Source: DATKFM01 sp046154965 (GTDB lineage: Bacteria > Pseudomonadota > Alphaproteobacteria > Dongiales > Dongiaceae). From it: DNA of 64,000 bases. Below are positions 1-8,085 of this stretch, one piece after another (position 1 is the first letter of the stretch; each line of letters starts with the position of its first letter). The notes beneath the pieces are model-generated. The model was not told the DNA's origin. It made no database searches and saw only the letters and a program-made list of their open reading frames with translations. The stretch is taken from assembly GCA_046154965.1 (NCBI GenBank), contig JBJXDY010000104.1, positions 1-64,000 on the forward strand, given 5' to 3'. The position numbers and the translations under genes are program-made.

Positions 1-77
1 GCGTGAGGTCCTGTTGGACGTGACGGCTTCATGCTACATGCTCGCCTACAGTTTCGTTCATCCCAGTCCCCAGCCTT

Positions 78-83
78 AAGGAG
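78..83 (+). promoter_or_regulatory. Ribosome binding site of the bufferin precursor gene
   Basis: AAGGAG lies nine bases before the ATG at 93 and fixes that start. The upstream 77 bases must hold the operon promoter. A weak TTGGAC at 14-19 is the only -35-like hexamer I see, and no convincing -10 follows it, so an alternative sigma factor is possible. Confidence 0.7.
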
Positions 84-92
84 CATTTAGTC

Positions 93-341
93 ATGACGAA
101 CAAAATCCTGGTTGCCTCGGCCCTGGCCGCGGTTGTTTCCATGAGTGCCATCGGCAGCACGCAAGCCGCCGAAAACGAGAAGTGCTACGGCATCGCCAAG
201 GCCGGCAAGAATGACTGCCAGACCGCGACTCATTCCTGCGCCGGCACCTCGACGGCCGACGCCGATGGCGCCTCGTGGGTCTATGTGCCGGCCGGCACTT
301 GCGAGAAGGTGGTCGGCGGCAGCCTCGAGCCGAAGGCTTAA
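93..341 (+). CDS. bufA: BufA1-type bufferin precursor (DUF2282)
   Basis: This is an 82-residue secreted precursor. Residues 1-26 form a signal peptide ending in TQA-A. The mature part has four cysteines (C31, C42, C49, C70) in the family pattern EKCYG, KNDC, HSCAG and VPAGTCEK. Known bufferins are ribosomally made peptides whose cysteines are modified by a DUF692 (MNIO) enzyme, giving copper-binding products that protect the cell from copper. The next three genes are the usual partners, with the modification enzyme starting 36 bases downstream. The copper role here is inferred from the family. Confidence 0.88.
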   Translation: MTNKILVASALAAVVSMSAIGSTQAAENEKCYGIAKAGKNDCQTATHSCAGTSTADADGASWVYVPAGTCEKVVGGSLEPKA

Positions 342-377
342 AGCGCTTTTCACCACGGACGGCGGACGAGTCGTCCC

Positions 378-1271
378 ATGCAGGCGTCGCGGCCTGCGCA
401 GAGAGCGAGCGATCCGGTCTCCCCTGCGGCATCATTGCCCAAGGCGGGGATCGGATTGCGCTTTCAGCACCACCGCACGATCCTCGACGAACGGCCTCTG
501 GTCGGTTTCGTCGAAGTCCATAGCGAGAACTATCTCGGCGGCGGTCCGGCGATAAAGCATCTTCAGGCGGCGCGGCGGGAATATCCCGTCAGCCTCCATG
601 GCGTCGGCCTCTCCCTCGGCAGCGCCGAGGGATTGGACGCAAATCACCTGCGGCGCGTCTGCGCGCTGGCGGACCGCATCGATCCGCTGTTCGTTTCCGA
701 GCATATCTCCTGGAGCGTCACAGGCGGCGTCTATCTAAATGACCTGCTGCCCCTGCCCTACACCGAAGAAGCGCTGGCGATTTTCTGCGCCAATGTGCAG
801 GACATGCAGGAGGCCCTGAAGCGTCCGGTCCTGGTGGAGAATCCATCGAGCTATCTGCAATTCGCCCATTCGACGATTCCGGAATGGGAGTTCGTGGCGG
901 AGATCTCGCGGCGCACCGGCTGCGGCCTGCTGCTGGACGTGAACAACATCTATGTCAGCGCCTGCAATCACGGCTTCCATGCCGGCGAGTATCTGCGAGC
1001 GATGCCGCGCGGCGCCGTGCGCGAGATCCATTTAGCAGGCCATACCGCCAAGCAGATCGGCGACCAGACCTTGCGCATCGACGATCACGGTTCGGCGGTG
1101 TGCGACGAAGTGTGGTCGCTCTATGGCGATGCGATTCGGTTGTCGGGGCCAGTGCCGACCCTGATCGAGTGGGATTCCCGGATTCCGCCGCTGGCCGATA
1201 TCGTCGCCGAAGCCGTGAAGGCCGATGTCGTGGTCCAATGCCTGCAGGAGCGCGCCGATGCAGCTGCGTGA
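378..1271 (+). CDS. bufB: DUF692 / MNIO family peptide-modifying oxidase (BufB)
   Basis: This 297-residue TIM-barrel protein belongs to the multinuclear non-heme iron oxidase family, which modifies cysteines of BufA precursors. Metal-ligand-type motifs are visible in order: HSEN, SLHGVG, SEHISW, ENPSSY, LLDVNN, CNHGF, EIHLAGH, DDHGS and IEWDS. The first roughly 20 residues are low complexity, so the true start could be slightly downstream. It sits between the precursor gene and the DUF2063 gene, whose start overlaps its stop. MNIO enzymes normally act with that DUF2063 partner. Confidence 0.88.
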   Translation: MQASRPAQRASDPVSPAASLPKAGIGLRFQHHRTILDERPLVGFVEVHSENYLGGGPAIKHLQAARREYPVSLHGVGLSLGSAEGLDANHLRRVCALADRIDPLFVSEHISWSVTGGVYLNDLLPLPYTEEALAIFCANVQDMQEALKRPVLVENPSSYLQFAHSTIPEWEFVAEISRRTGCGLLLDVNNIYVSACNHGFHAGEYLRAMPRGAVREIHLAGHTAKQIGDQTLRIDDHGSAVCDEVWSLYGDAIRLSGPVPTLIEWDSRIPPLADIVAEAVKADVVVQCLQERADAAA

Positions 1272-2031
1272 GCTTCAGCAGACCATCGCCCGCGGCATCC
1301 TGGCCGACCCGCCGGAAGCGCTCGCCGCCGTCGTGCGCGAGGACGGGCTCGACTTCGACAGGCGGCTGCAGGTCTATCGCAACAACACGATCATCAGCCT
1401 GACCGAGGCGCTGAAGGCGACTTTTCCCGTCGTGGCATCACTGGTCGGCGAGAAATTCTTTGGTTTTGCGGCGAAGGCTTTCATATCGGCCAATCCGCCG
1501 CGGGCGCCGCGGCTGGCCGAGTATGGCGGCGGATTTGCCGCGTTCCTGGCGGCGTTTGAACCCGCCCGGACGCTGCCCTATCTCGCCGATGTCGCCGCCC
1601 TGGAATGGGCGATGAACGAGGCGCAGCATGCGCCCGACGACGCCGCGCTGACGCCGCAGGACCTCGCCGCTGTGCCGCCGGAGGATTCCGCCGCGCTTGT
1701 TCTGGAACTGCGGCGCAGCTGCCGCCTGCTCCACTCCGACTATCGCGTCGATCGCCTCTGGCAAGCCCATCAGCCCGGCGGTTCCCTGCAGGATCTGGCG
1801 ATTGACGGCGCCTGCCATCTCCTGGTCTATCGGCCGCAGGATGATGTGGAAATGATGACCCTCGATGCCGCCGGCTTCGCGCTGCTGTCGCAGATCGGCG
1901 CAAGCGCGAAACTCGAGGCGGCTTATGAAACGGCCGCCGCGATCGATCGAGCTTTTGATCTCTCAAGCGCCCTTGGCTTCCAACTGACGCGGGGCGTGTT
2001 TGGCGGCTTCTCTCTCGCAAGATCGGCATAG
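1258..2031 (+). CDS. bufC: DUF2063 partner protein (BufC)
   Basis: This protein has 257 residues when started at the ATG that overlaps the bufB stop by 14 bases. A longer reading from 1225 adds 11 residues lying wholly inside bufB and is unlikely. The N-terminal domain (about 1-95) is the DUF2063 fold, with LRELQQ, RRLQVYRNN and the following helical motifs. The C-terminal half resembles the RiPP-recognition-like part that presents the precursor to the MNIO enzyme. The translational overlap fits a fixed BufB-BufC complex. The family match is clear, while the exact role is inferred from characterised bufferin operons. Confidence 0.83.
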   Translation: MQLRELQQTIARGILADPPEALAAVVREDGLDFDRRLQVYRNNTIISLTEALKATFPVVASLVGEKFFGFAAKAFISANPPRAPRLAEYGGGFAAFLAAFEPARTLPYLADVAALEWAMNEAQHAPDDAALTPQDLAAVPPEDSAALVLELRRSCRLLHSDYRVDRLWQAHQPGGSLQDLAIDGACHLLVYRPQDDVEMMTLDAAGFALLSQIGASAKLEAAYETAAAIDRAFDLSSALGFQLTRGVFGGFSLARSA

Positions 2032-2040
2032 GCTGCAATC

Positions 2041-2526
2041 ATGGTTGAAACAACCACCGCATCCCGCACCGGCTTGATCGGACTCGGCCGCTCCTTGATC
2101 GCAAAGCTGGAGAGGGTCCCCATTGCCCTTCCCATCCTCGTATTGCGCTTGGGGGTCTCGCTGATCTTCTTCCGCTCGTTCCTGACCAAGATCGCCAGTT
2201 GGGACACGACGATCATGTTGTTCGAGAATGAGTACAATGTCCCGCTGCTGCCGCCGGGTCTGGCTGCGGTTATCGCGACAGCGGTCGAGATCGCCGGCCC
2301 GGCGATGCTGGCTCTCGGCTTCGGCACGCGCCTCGCCGCCGCGGCGATGCTCGGGATGACGGTGGTGATCCAGCTCTTCGTCTATCCCAGCAGCTATCCC
2401 GACCATCTCCTCTGGGCCGGGCCGCTGCTCTACCTTCTGCTGCGCGGCCCCGGCGCCTGGTCGATCGACGCGCGCATTCGCGCCGCTACGCAGTCCGCAG
2501 ATACCAGTCGAAATCCAGTTCGGTGA
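2041..2526 (+). CDS. DoxX family membrane protein (BufD-like)
   Basis: This 161-residue integral membrane protein follows the DUF2063 gene by nine bases. Four hydrophobic segments are visible (about 34-52, 74-95, 99-117 and 123-139), with the DoxX-type motifs LRLGVSLIFFRSF and GFGTRLAAAAML. DoxX proteins are a usual fourth member of bufferin operons and may take part in redox chemistry or export, but their exact role is not settled. The last 41 bases overlap the 3' end of the convergent glutamine-synthetase-like gene. Confidence 0.8.
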   Translation: MVETTTASRTGLIGLGRSLIAKLERVPIALPILVLRLGVSLIFFRSFLTKIASWDTTIMLFENEYNVPLLPPGLAAVIATAVEIAGPAMLALGFGTRLAAAAMLGMTVVIQLFVYPSSYPDHLLWAGPLLYLLLRGPGAWSIDARIRAATQSADTSRNPVR

Positions 2527-3856
2527 CCTGGGAGAAGAAACGGTCCTGCTCCGTGCGTTTGATGGCGCAGAAGATCTCCATGAACCGCTCGCCCAGATAA
2601 TCCTTCAGGAACGCCGATTTTTCGGTGCGGTCCATCGCCGCGTACCAGTTGATCGGCACGGTTTCCTTGATCTGCTCGTAGCCGTTGCCCCGCACCGCCG
2701 GGCCGGGATCCATCTTGTTGCGGATGCCATGATGCGCGCCGGCCAGGACCGTGGCCGCCACCAGATAGGGATTCGCATCGGCGCCGGCCACGCGGTGCTC
2801 GATATGGCGCGTTTCCGGCGATCCCGCGGGCACCCGCAGCGACACCGAGCGGTTGTTGACGCCCCAGGACGGCGCCATCGGCGCATAACTCTTGCGGCGG
2901 AAGCGGCGGTATGAGTTGGCGTTCGGCGCGAAGATGCCGGTGGATTCCGCCATCGTCGCCGCCATGCCGGCAATCGCCTGCTTCAGCAGCGGACCGCCTT
3001 CCGGATCTTCGCTGGCGAAGAGATTGCGGCCCTTGTCGTCCTCCAGGCTCATATGCAGATGCATGCCGCTGCCGGAGTAGTTGGCATAGGGCTTGGCCAT
3101 GAAGGTCGCATCGAAGCCGTGCTTGGCGGCGACGCCGCGCACCGTGCGCTTATAGAGGATCGCCTCGTCGACGGCGCGCAGCGCATCGCTGCGATGCTGC
3201 AGCACGATCTCGATCTGCCCCGGCGAGTATTCGGAGATCAGGGTGCGCGCCGGCAGGCCCTGCGTCTCGCAGGCCGCATAGATTTCCGCGATGAACGCCT
3301 GCATATCGTCGAGATCGACCAGGCTATAGGCCTGCATCTGGCTGGGCCGGTGGCCGGTCGCCGGCGAGGCGGGCGGCTGCCGCTTGCCATTGCCGTCGCG
3401 GGCGCGGTCCATGATGTAGAACTCAAGTTCCACGGCAATGACCGGGGTAAATCCATCGGCCTTGCAGCGCTCGACCACGCGCCTGAGGGCATGGCGCGGA
3501 TCGCCTGGCGATGGCTTGTCGTCCAGTTCATGCATGGTGGCGACGAAATGCGCCGAGGGTGTCGCCAGCCAGGGCGCGCGCACCAGCGTGCCTGATATCG
3601 GCCAGCAAACGCGGTCGGCATCGCCGTCATCCCAGACCAGCCCCGTCTCCTCCACATCGGCGCCGGTGATGTCCAGGCCGAGGATCGACCCCGGCAGGAA
3701 GCGGCCATGGGTGTAGACGCGCGGCAGCTCTTCGCGGCGCAGGATCTTGCCGCGGCCGACACCGCAGGAATCGGTCAAAACAAGCTGAAAGCTCGTGACG
3801 TCCGGATTGGCGGCGAGAAAGGCTTCAGCCTCCCGCGCGGAACGTTCGATGCTCAT
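2486..3856 (-). CDS. Glutamine synthetase family ligase (gamma-glutamyl amine synthetase type)
   Basis: This 456-residue ATP-dependent ligase is of the GS III/PuuA-like group that joins glutamate to an amine. Family features include the metal-binding stretch VELEFYIMD (about 143), the central GSGMHLHMSL motif (about 262), NSYRRF, and the C-terminal VNNRSVSLRVP and HIEHRVAGADANPYL blocks. The regulatory adenylylation site of true GlnA is not evident. It lies 34 bases after a class III aminotransferase, which suggests a catabolic pair for an amine or polyamine. The exact substrate cannot be read from the sequence. Confidence 0.85.
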   Translation of the reverse strand: MSIERSAREAEAFLAANPDVTSFQLVLTDSCGVGRGKILRREELPRVYTHGRFLPGSILGLDITGADVEETGLVWDDGDADRVCWPISGTLVRAPWLATPSAHFVATMHELDDKPSPGDPRHALRRVVERCKADGFTPVIAVELEFYIMDRARDGNGKRQPPASPATGHRPSQMQAYSLVDLDDMQAFIAEIYAACETQGLPARTLISEYSPGQIEIVLQHRSDALRAVDEAILYKRTVRGVAAKHGFDATFMAKPYANYSGSGMHLHMSLEDDKGRNLFASEDPEGGPLLKQAIAGMAATMAESTGIFAPNANSYRRFRRKSYAPMAPSWGVNNRSVSLRVPAGSPETRHIEHRVAGADANPYLVAATVLAGAHHGIRNKMDPGPAVRGNGYEQIKETVPINWYAAMDRTEKSAFLKDYLGERFMEIFCAIKRTEQDRFFSQVTELDFDWYLRTA

Positions 3857-3890
3857 GATGGGTGGCAGACTCCTTCCTTGTTGGCGTTGC

Positions 3891-5258
3891 TCAGGCGGCG
3901 CGCAGCTCGTCGCAGCAGTCGCGCACCGTGGCGATCAAATGATCCACGTTTGCCGGCGTCGTGTCGGGGCAGACCAGCGTCATGTTGTGAAACGGCGCGA
4001 TCAGCACGCCGCGATTGATCAGATACATATGGATCGCATGTTCCAGCGAAGGCTGCATCGCCGCACCCGCTTCGGTGCCGTTCTTCGGCGGCCGGGCGGA
4101 GCAGACGAACTCGGCCCGCGCGCCCAGATTGCACACATGCCAGGGAAGTTGCCGTTCTTGGATCACCTCGCGCAACCCGTCCGCCAGCCGCGCCGACAGC
4201 GCCAGCATATGGTCATAGGCCGCATCGGTCATGACCCGCTCCAGATTGGCGCGCATCGCCGCCATGACCAGCGGATTGGCCGAAAGCGTGGTGCCCATGC
4301 CGCTATAGCCCGCGTTGGCCTTGGCTACCGCCGCCATTTTTTCCGCGGCCTCAGCCGTGAATCCGTACACGGCGCCGGGGATGCCGCCGGCGATCGGCTT
4401 GCCCAGCACGAAGTAATCCGGTTCCAGCCCATAGGCCCGGGTGTAGCCGCCGGGACCGGTGCTGATGCTGTGGGTCTCGTCGATCGCCAGCAGCGTGCCA
4501 TGTTTGCGGGTCAGGCTGCGCAGCGCGTCGTGGAAGCCCGGCTCCGGCAGCACCATGCCGATATTGGTCATCGCCGGTTCGCAGATCACGCAGGCGACGT
4601 CGCCGGGCTTCAGCGCCGCCTCGAGCGCCGCGACATCGTTGAACTCCACCACCTTGGTGGTTTTGGTGACGTCGGCCACCTGGCCGATCAGGCCGGGCCG
4701 CGCGATCGGACGACCATCCTTTAGCCGCACGAAGGTATCGTCCACGCTGCCGTGATAGCAGCCATGGAATATCAGGATCTTTTCCCGGCCGGTGATCCCC
4801 CGGGCCCAGCGCAGGACGTACCGGTTGGCGTCGGTGGCGGTCGCCGCGACTTGCCAGAACGGCAGGCCGAAACGCTCGGCCAGGAGCCGTCCCACCTCAG
4901 CAGCGTCCTCCGTGGGCAGCATGGAGGTCAGCCCCCGCGCGCCCTGGCGCTGCAGCACCTCGGCAATCGGCTTGGGCGAGTGGCCGAACATGGAGCCGGT
5001 GTCCCCCAGGCAGAAATCCGCATAGCTGTTGCCGTCAGCGTCGGTCAGGGTCGCGCCCTGGGCTTCCTTGACGAACAAAGGGAACGGCGTGTCCCAATCC
5101 AGCATCCAATGCATGGGCACGCCCTGAAACCAATGCTCGGCGGCCCGGGCCGCCAGCGCGCGGGATCTGGGATGCTGGGCCTCGTAGCGCGACCGTTCGC
5201 GCGCCCGCATTGCGTCGATGGCGCCGGGCGCGATGCCCGCCACGTCGGTTTCTTTCAT
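3891..5258 (-). CDS. Class III aminotransferase (glutamate-1-semialdehyde aminomutase-like)
   Basis: This is a 455-residue PLP enzyme. Visible features are GDTGSMFGHSP near the N-terminus, FHGCYHGSVDDT, the acidic IDETHSISTG, and the PLP lysine at about K287 in VLGKPIAGG. It belongs to the class III group that includes glutamate-1-semialdehyde aminomutases and omega-aminotransferases. The catabolic context (downstream GS-like ligase) favours an amino-acid or amine aminotransferase over haem synthesis. It is the first gene of a two-gene minus-strand unit and is divergent from the chemoreceptor gene. Confidence 0.84.
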   Translation of the reverse strand: MKETDVAGIAPGAIDAMRARERSRYEAQHPRSRALAARAAEHWFQGVPMHWMLDWDTPFPLFVKEAQGATLTDADGNSYADFCLGDTGSMFGHSPKPIAEVLQRQGARGLTSMLPTEDAAEVGRLLAERFGLPFWQVAATATDANRYVLRWARGITGREKILIFHGCYHGSVDDTFVRLKDGRPIARPGLIGQVADVTKTTKVVEFNDVAALEAALKPGDVACVICEPAMTNIGMVLPEPGFHDALRSLTRKHGTLLAIDETHSISTGPGGYTRAYGLEPDYFVLGKPIAGGIPGAVYGFTAEAAEKMAAVAKANAGYSGMGTTLSANPLVMAAMRANLERVMTDAAYDHMLALSARLADGLREVIQERQLPWHVCNLGARAEFVCSARPPKNGTEAGAAMQPSLEHAIHMYLINRGVLIAPFHNMTLVCPDTTPANVDHLIATVRDCCDELRAA

Positions 5259-5553
5259 GATTCCTCCCGGATTGGGCTTCCTGCTTAGCCTACCGGCCGG
5301 GAACCGTCAAAATTGGCTCAAGATTGGTTGGCGCCGCCGCGGTCGTCCGCAAGGCATCGGCCAGCGCCATTAACCGCGAATATGGCCCACATAGGTTCGC
5401 ATGCCATTGAAGAAAGGCCCGAATCTCCGCCAGAACAGCACCAACTTTAAGCGTTCATTAAGCCTGTTCCTTGATGATCCCCGCCGAAGCCGCGCCGGCT
5501 CGCCGCGAGGCCGGCCGGCTTCGGCATTCACAGTCCGGTCTAAGCGGGGATTC

Positions 5554-7368
5554 ATGAACGACGCTGAGTATACTCTGACGAGCCGGCCGATCTGGCCGAT
5601 TGCGGCGGCCGTGATCGTGGGCTTCTTCGTCGCCGCATCCGGCTTGCTGTTCGCCGATTGGGTCGTCACCGGCCTGATTAGCGGCGGCGCCATTATGGCG
5701 TTGGGGGCCCTCGGCGGCCTGACTCTGCTGCGCACGACCCAACGCGCCTATCGCCGCGTGCTTGCCGAGCAGGAAGACAACCGCCAGAAATACGAATCCC
5801 TGGTCGGCAACCTGCCGGGCGCCGTCTATCGCGGCGACTGGAATGCCGACTGGAGCATGAATTTCATGAGCGACGGCATCCGCGGTATCGTCGGCCATCC
5901 GCCCCAATCCTTCCTGCCGGGCGGCGGCGTGACTTATGGCTCACTCATTCATGCCGACGACACCAAGCTCGTCGAGGATGCGGTCGCCGCCGCCGCCAGC
6001 CGCAACGAACCCTTCACCATCGAATACCGCGTCCGCCACAAGGACGGCTCGGAACGCTGGGTATTCGAGAAAGGCCGGGTGATTAAATCGGCCGAGGGCA
6101 AGCCGGCCTACCTCGATGGCGTGATCTTCGACATCACCGACCGCAAGCAGGCGATCCTGGCGATGCAGCGCATCCAGGAAGAGCTGCGCGCGCTGCTTGA
6201 CGCGGCGCTGGCCGGGGATTTCACCAAGCAGATCGATCTGACCGGCCGGTCCGGCCTGGCCAAGCAACTTGCCGATAGCGTGAACAGCCTGGTGCACACC
6301 GTCCACCAGGTGGTCAGCGAGGTCGGCACGGTCATGGCGGCGCTGGCCCACGGCGATCTCTCCAGGCGTGTCGCCGGCACCTATCAGGGCGCGCTGCAGC
6401 AGCTGAAATCGAACACCAATCTGACCGCGGACAAGCTGGCGACCATCGTCGGCGAAACGGTCGACGGCATGGCCGCCATCAAGACGGCGACAGGCCAGCT
6501 TTCCAGCGGCTCCACCGATCTCTCCGCGCGCACCGAAGAGCAGGTCGCCAGCCTGCAGCAGATGGCCGCCGCAATCCGCGAATTGTCGGTCACGGTGAAA
6601 GGCAACGCCGAGAATGCGCAGCAGGCGAACCAGCTCGCGCTTGCGGCCCGCGCTTCGGCCGAAGGCAGCGGCAGTGTCGCACGCGAGGCGACGGAAGCCA
6701 TGGGCCGCATCGAGCAATCCGCGCAGCGCATCGGCGAGATCGTCGGCCTGATCGAGGAGATCGCCTTCCAGACCAACCTGCTCGCGCTGAATGCGGCAGT
6801 CGAAGCGGCGCGCGCCGGCGATGCCGGCCGCGGCTTTGCCGTCGTGGCCCAGGAAGTGCGCGCCCTGGCGCAACGCTCCGGCCAAGCTTCCAAGGAAATC
6901 AAGGCGCTGATCGCTGAGAGCGGCAATCAGGTGGGCAAGGGCGTTGCCCTGGTAAATCGAGCCGGCGGCAGCCTGGCCGACATCATCGCTTCGGTGAAGC
7001 GCGTCGCCGACATCGTCGCGGAGATCGCCAGCGCCAGCCAGGAGCAGTCGCTCGGCGTGCAGCAGGTGGATGACTCCGTCACGCAGATGGAAACCGTCAC
7101 CCACAAGAACGCGGCATTGGTGGAGGAGTCCTCCGCCTCGCTCGCTTCCGTCGATCAGCAGGCTGAGCAGCTGCTGGAAGTCATCGGCTTCTTCAAGACA
7201 TCCGGCCGTGCGCCGGTGAAGCCAGCCGCCAAGTCCGAACCGCAACGGCAGCAAAAGCGCCTGATGCAGGAGTTTGCTGCGCCATCCCCTGCCCCCAACC
7301 CGCAGCCGGCGCCCCGTGCCAAGCCCGCGGCGAAAAACGCAGCAGTCGCGGACTGGTCGGAGTTCTAA
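5554..7368 (+). CDS. Methyl-accepting chemotaxis protein with PAS domain
   Basis: I start this 604-residue receptor at the ATG at 5554 behind GCGGGGA. The open frame reaches back to 5401, but the extra 51 residues are basic and serine-rich and unlike a receptor N-terminus. Two adjacent membrane helices (about 10-60) leave almost no periplasmic loop, so sensing is probably through the cytoplasmic PAS domain (about 79-200). A HAMP-like linker follows. The signalling hairpin tip, EIAFQTNLLALNAAVEAARA, lies at about 401-420. The C-terminus is proline- and alanine-rich. Confidence 0.9.
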   Translation: MNDAEYTLTSRPIWPIAAAVIVGFFVAASGLLFADWVVTGLISGGAIMALGALGGLTLLRTTQRAYRRVLAEQEDNRQKYESLVGNLPGAVYRGDWNADWSMNFMSDGIRGIVGHPPQSFLPGGGVTYGSLIHADDTKLVEDAVAAAASRNEPFTIEYRVRHKDGSERWVFEKGRVIKSAEGKPAYLDGVIFDITDRKQAILAMQRIQEELRALLDAALAGDFTKQIDLTGRSGLAKQLADSVNSLVHTVHQVVSEVGTVMAALAHGDLSRRVAGTYQGALQQLKSNTNLTADKLATIVGETVDGMAAIKTATGQLSSGSTDLSARTEEQVASLQQMAAAIRELSVTVKGNAENAQQANQLALAARASAEGSGSVAREATEAMGRIEQSAQRIGEIVGLIEEIAFQTNLLALNAAVEAARAGDAGRGFAVVAQEVRALAQRSGQASKEIKALIAESGNQVGKGVALVNRAGGSLADIIASVKRVADIVAEIASASQEQSLGVQQVDDSVTQMETVTHKNAALVEESSASLASVDQQAEQLLEVIGFFKTSGRAPVKPAAKSEPQRQQKRLMQEFAAPSPAPNPQPAPRAKPAAKNAAVADWSEF

Positions 7369-7553
7369 ACAACCGTTCTTTAGAGCACGATCACTCTGTT
7401 CATCTTTCCCTGCGGAAGCGGGGATCCAGGGGTTGCCAGCGCAATTGAGTAGCAATTGTCGCGAGAGCGCCCTGCTTTCTCCGGGGGCCTGCTTTCGCGG
7501 CCGGAGAAGCTTTGGAACACCATGTCTCGAATAGAGCGCATTTGCCGCGTCCC

Positions 7554-8015
7554 TCACGCACCCGGCCGCATGAGATAGATCGCCACGGCGGCGGCGATAA
7601 CGATCAGCAGCACAGCAATCCACCGGCGCGCGCCGCCGCGGCCTTCTTTCACCGCCGCGGGGTGAGGCCGGCCGGTGCCGGCGCGCTTCAGATCGCCGTC
7701 CATGCTGTCGATGATGTCCTTGGCCGTTGCCAGATCCAGGCCGCTGCGCTCGCGCATCAGTTTGATCGCCTCGATCTTACGGCCGGATTCCAATAGCGAC
7801 TTGATCTCGCCGTCGACCTGGGCCGCGCCGTGCAGCGCCGAGCGATAGGCGGCCAGGTCCTCGGCAATATCCAGCGAGCCGCCTTGCGCACAGCGGTCGA
7901 CCGCCTCCTTGGCCTCTTTCAGGCTGAGACCGGTCACCTCGCGAAGAAGCTTGACCGCTTCGATTGTCCGGCCGGAGGCAACCAGCTTCCGGACCTGGTC
8001 GAGTAGCTCGTCCAT
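7554..8015 (-). CDS. Membrane-anchored protein with two ribosomal L7/L12 C-terminal-like repeats
   Basis: This 153-residue protein contains two copies of a motif resembling the C-terminal domain of ribosomal protein L7/L12. The first, IEAVKLLREVTGLSLKEAK, spans about 18-36. The second, IEAIKLMRERSGLDLATAK, spans about 81-99. A basic, glycine-rich linker leads to one C-terminal membrane helix (about 132-149). It is far too divergent to be ribosomal, and the C-terminal anchor puts both domains in the cytoplasm. In L7/L12 this domain recruits translation factors. Whether these copies bind a GTPase is unknown. It is probably monocistronic. Confidence 0.72.
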   Translation of the reverse strand: MDELLDQVRKLVASGRTIEAVKLLREVTGLSLKEAKEAVDRCAQGGSLDIAEDLAAYRSALHGAAQVDGEIKSLLESGRKIEAIKLMRERSGLDLATAKDIIDSMDGDLKRAGTGRPHPAAVKEGRGGARRWIAVLLIVIAAAVAIYLMRPGA

Positions 8016-8085
8016 GATGTGTGTGTTTCGGTCTGAATTTCGGGTGCGGCCAGTCTAGCCGCGCGCCAAGTCCCTGCAAGGGGCA

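Noticed and set aside
5401..5553. 51-residue N-terminal extension of the chemoreceptor
   Set aside because: Basic, serine-rich residues precede a membrane helix and there is a usable ribosome binding site at the internal ATG 5554.
7380..7440. Possible terminator after the chemoreceptor (CCCTGCGG...GCGGGGATCCAGGG)
   Set aside because: The pairing is short and has no T-tract. It resembles a fragment of an intergenic repeat but is too incomplete to call.
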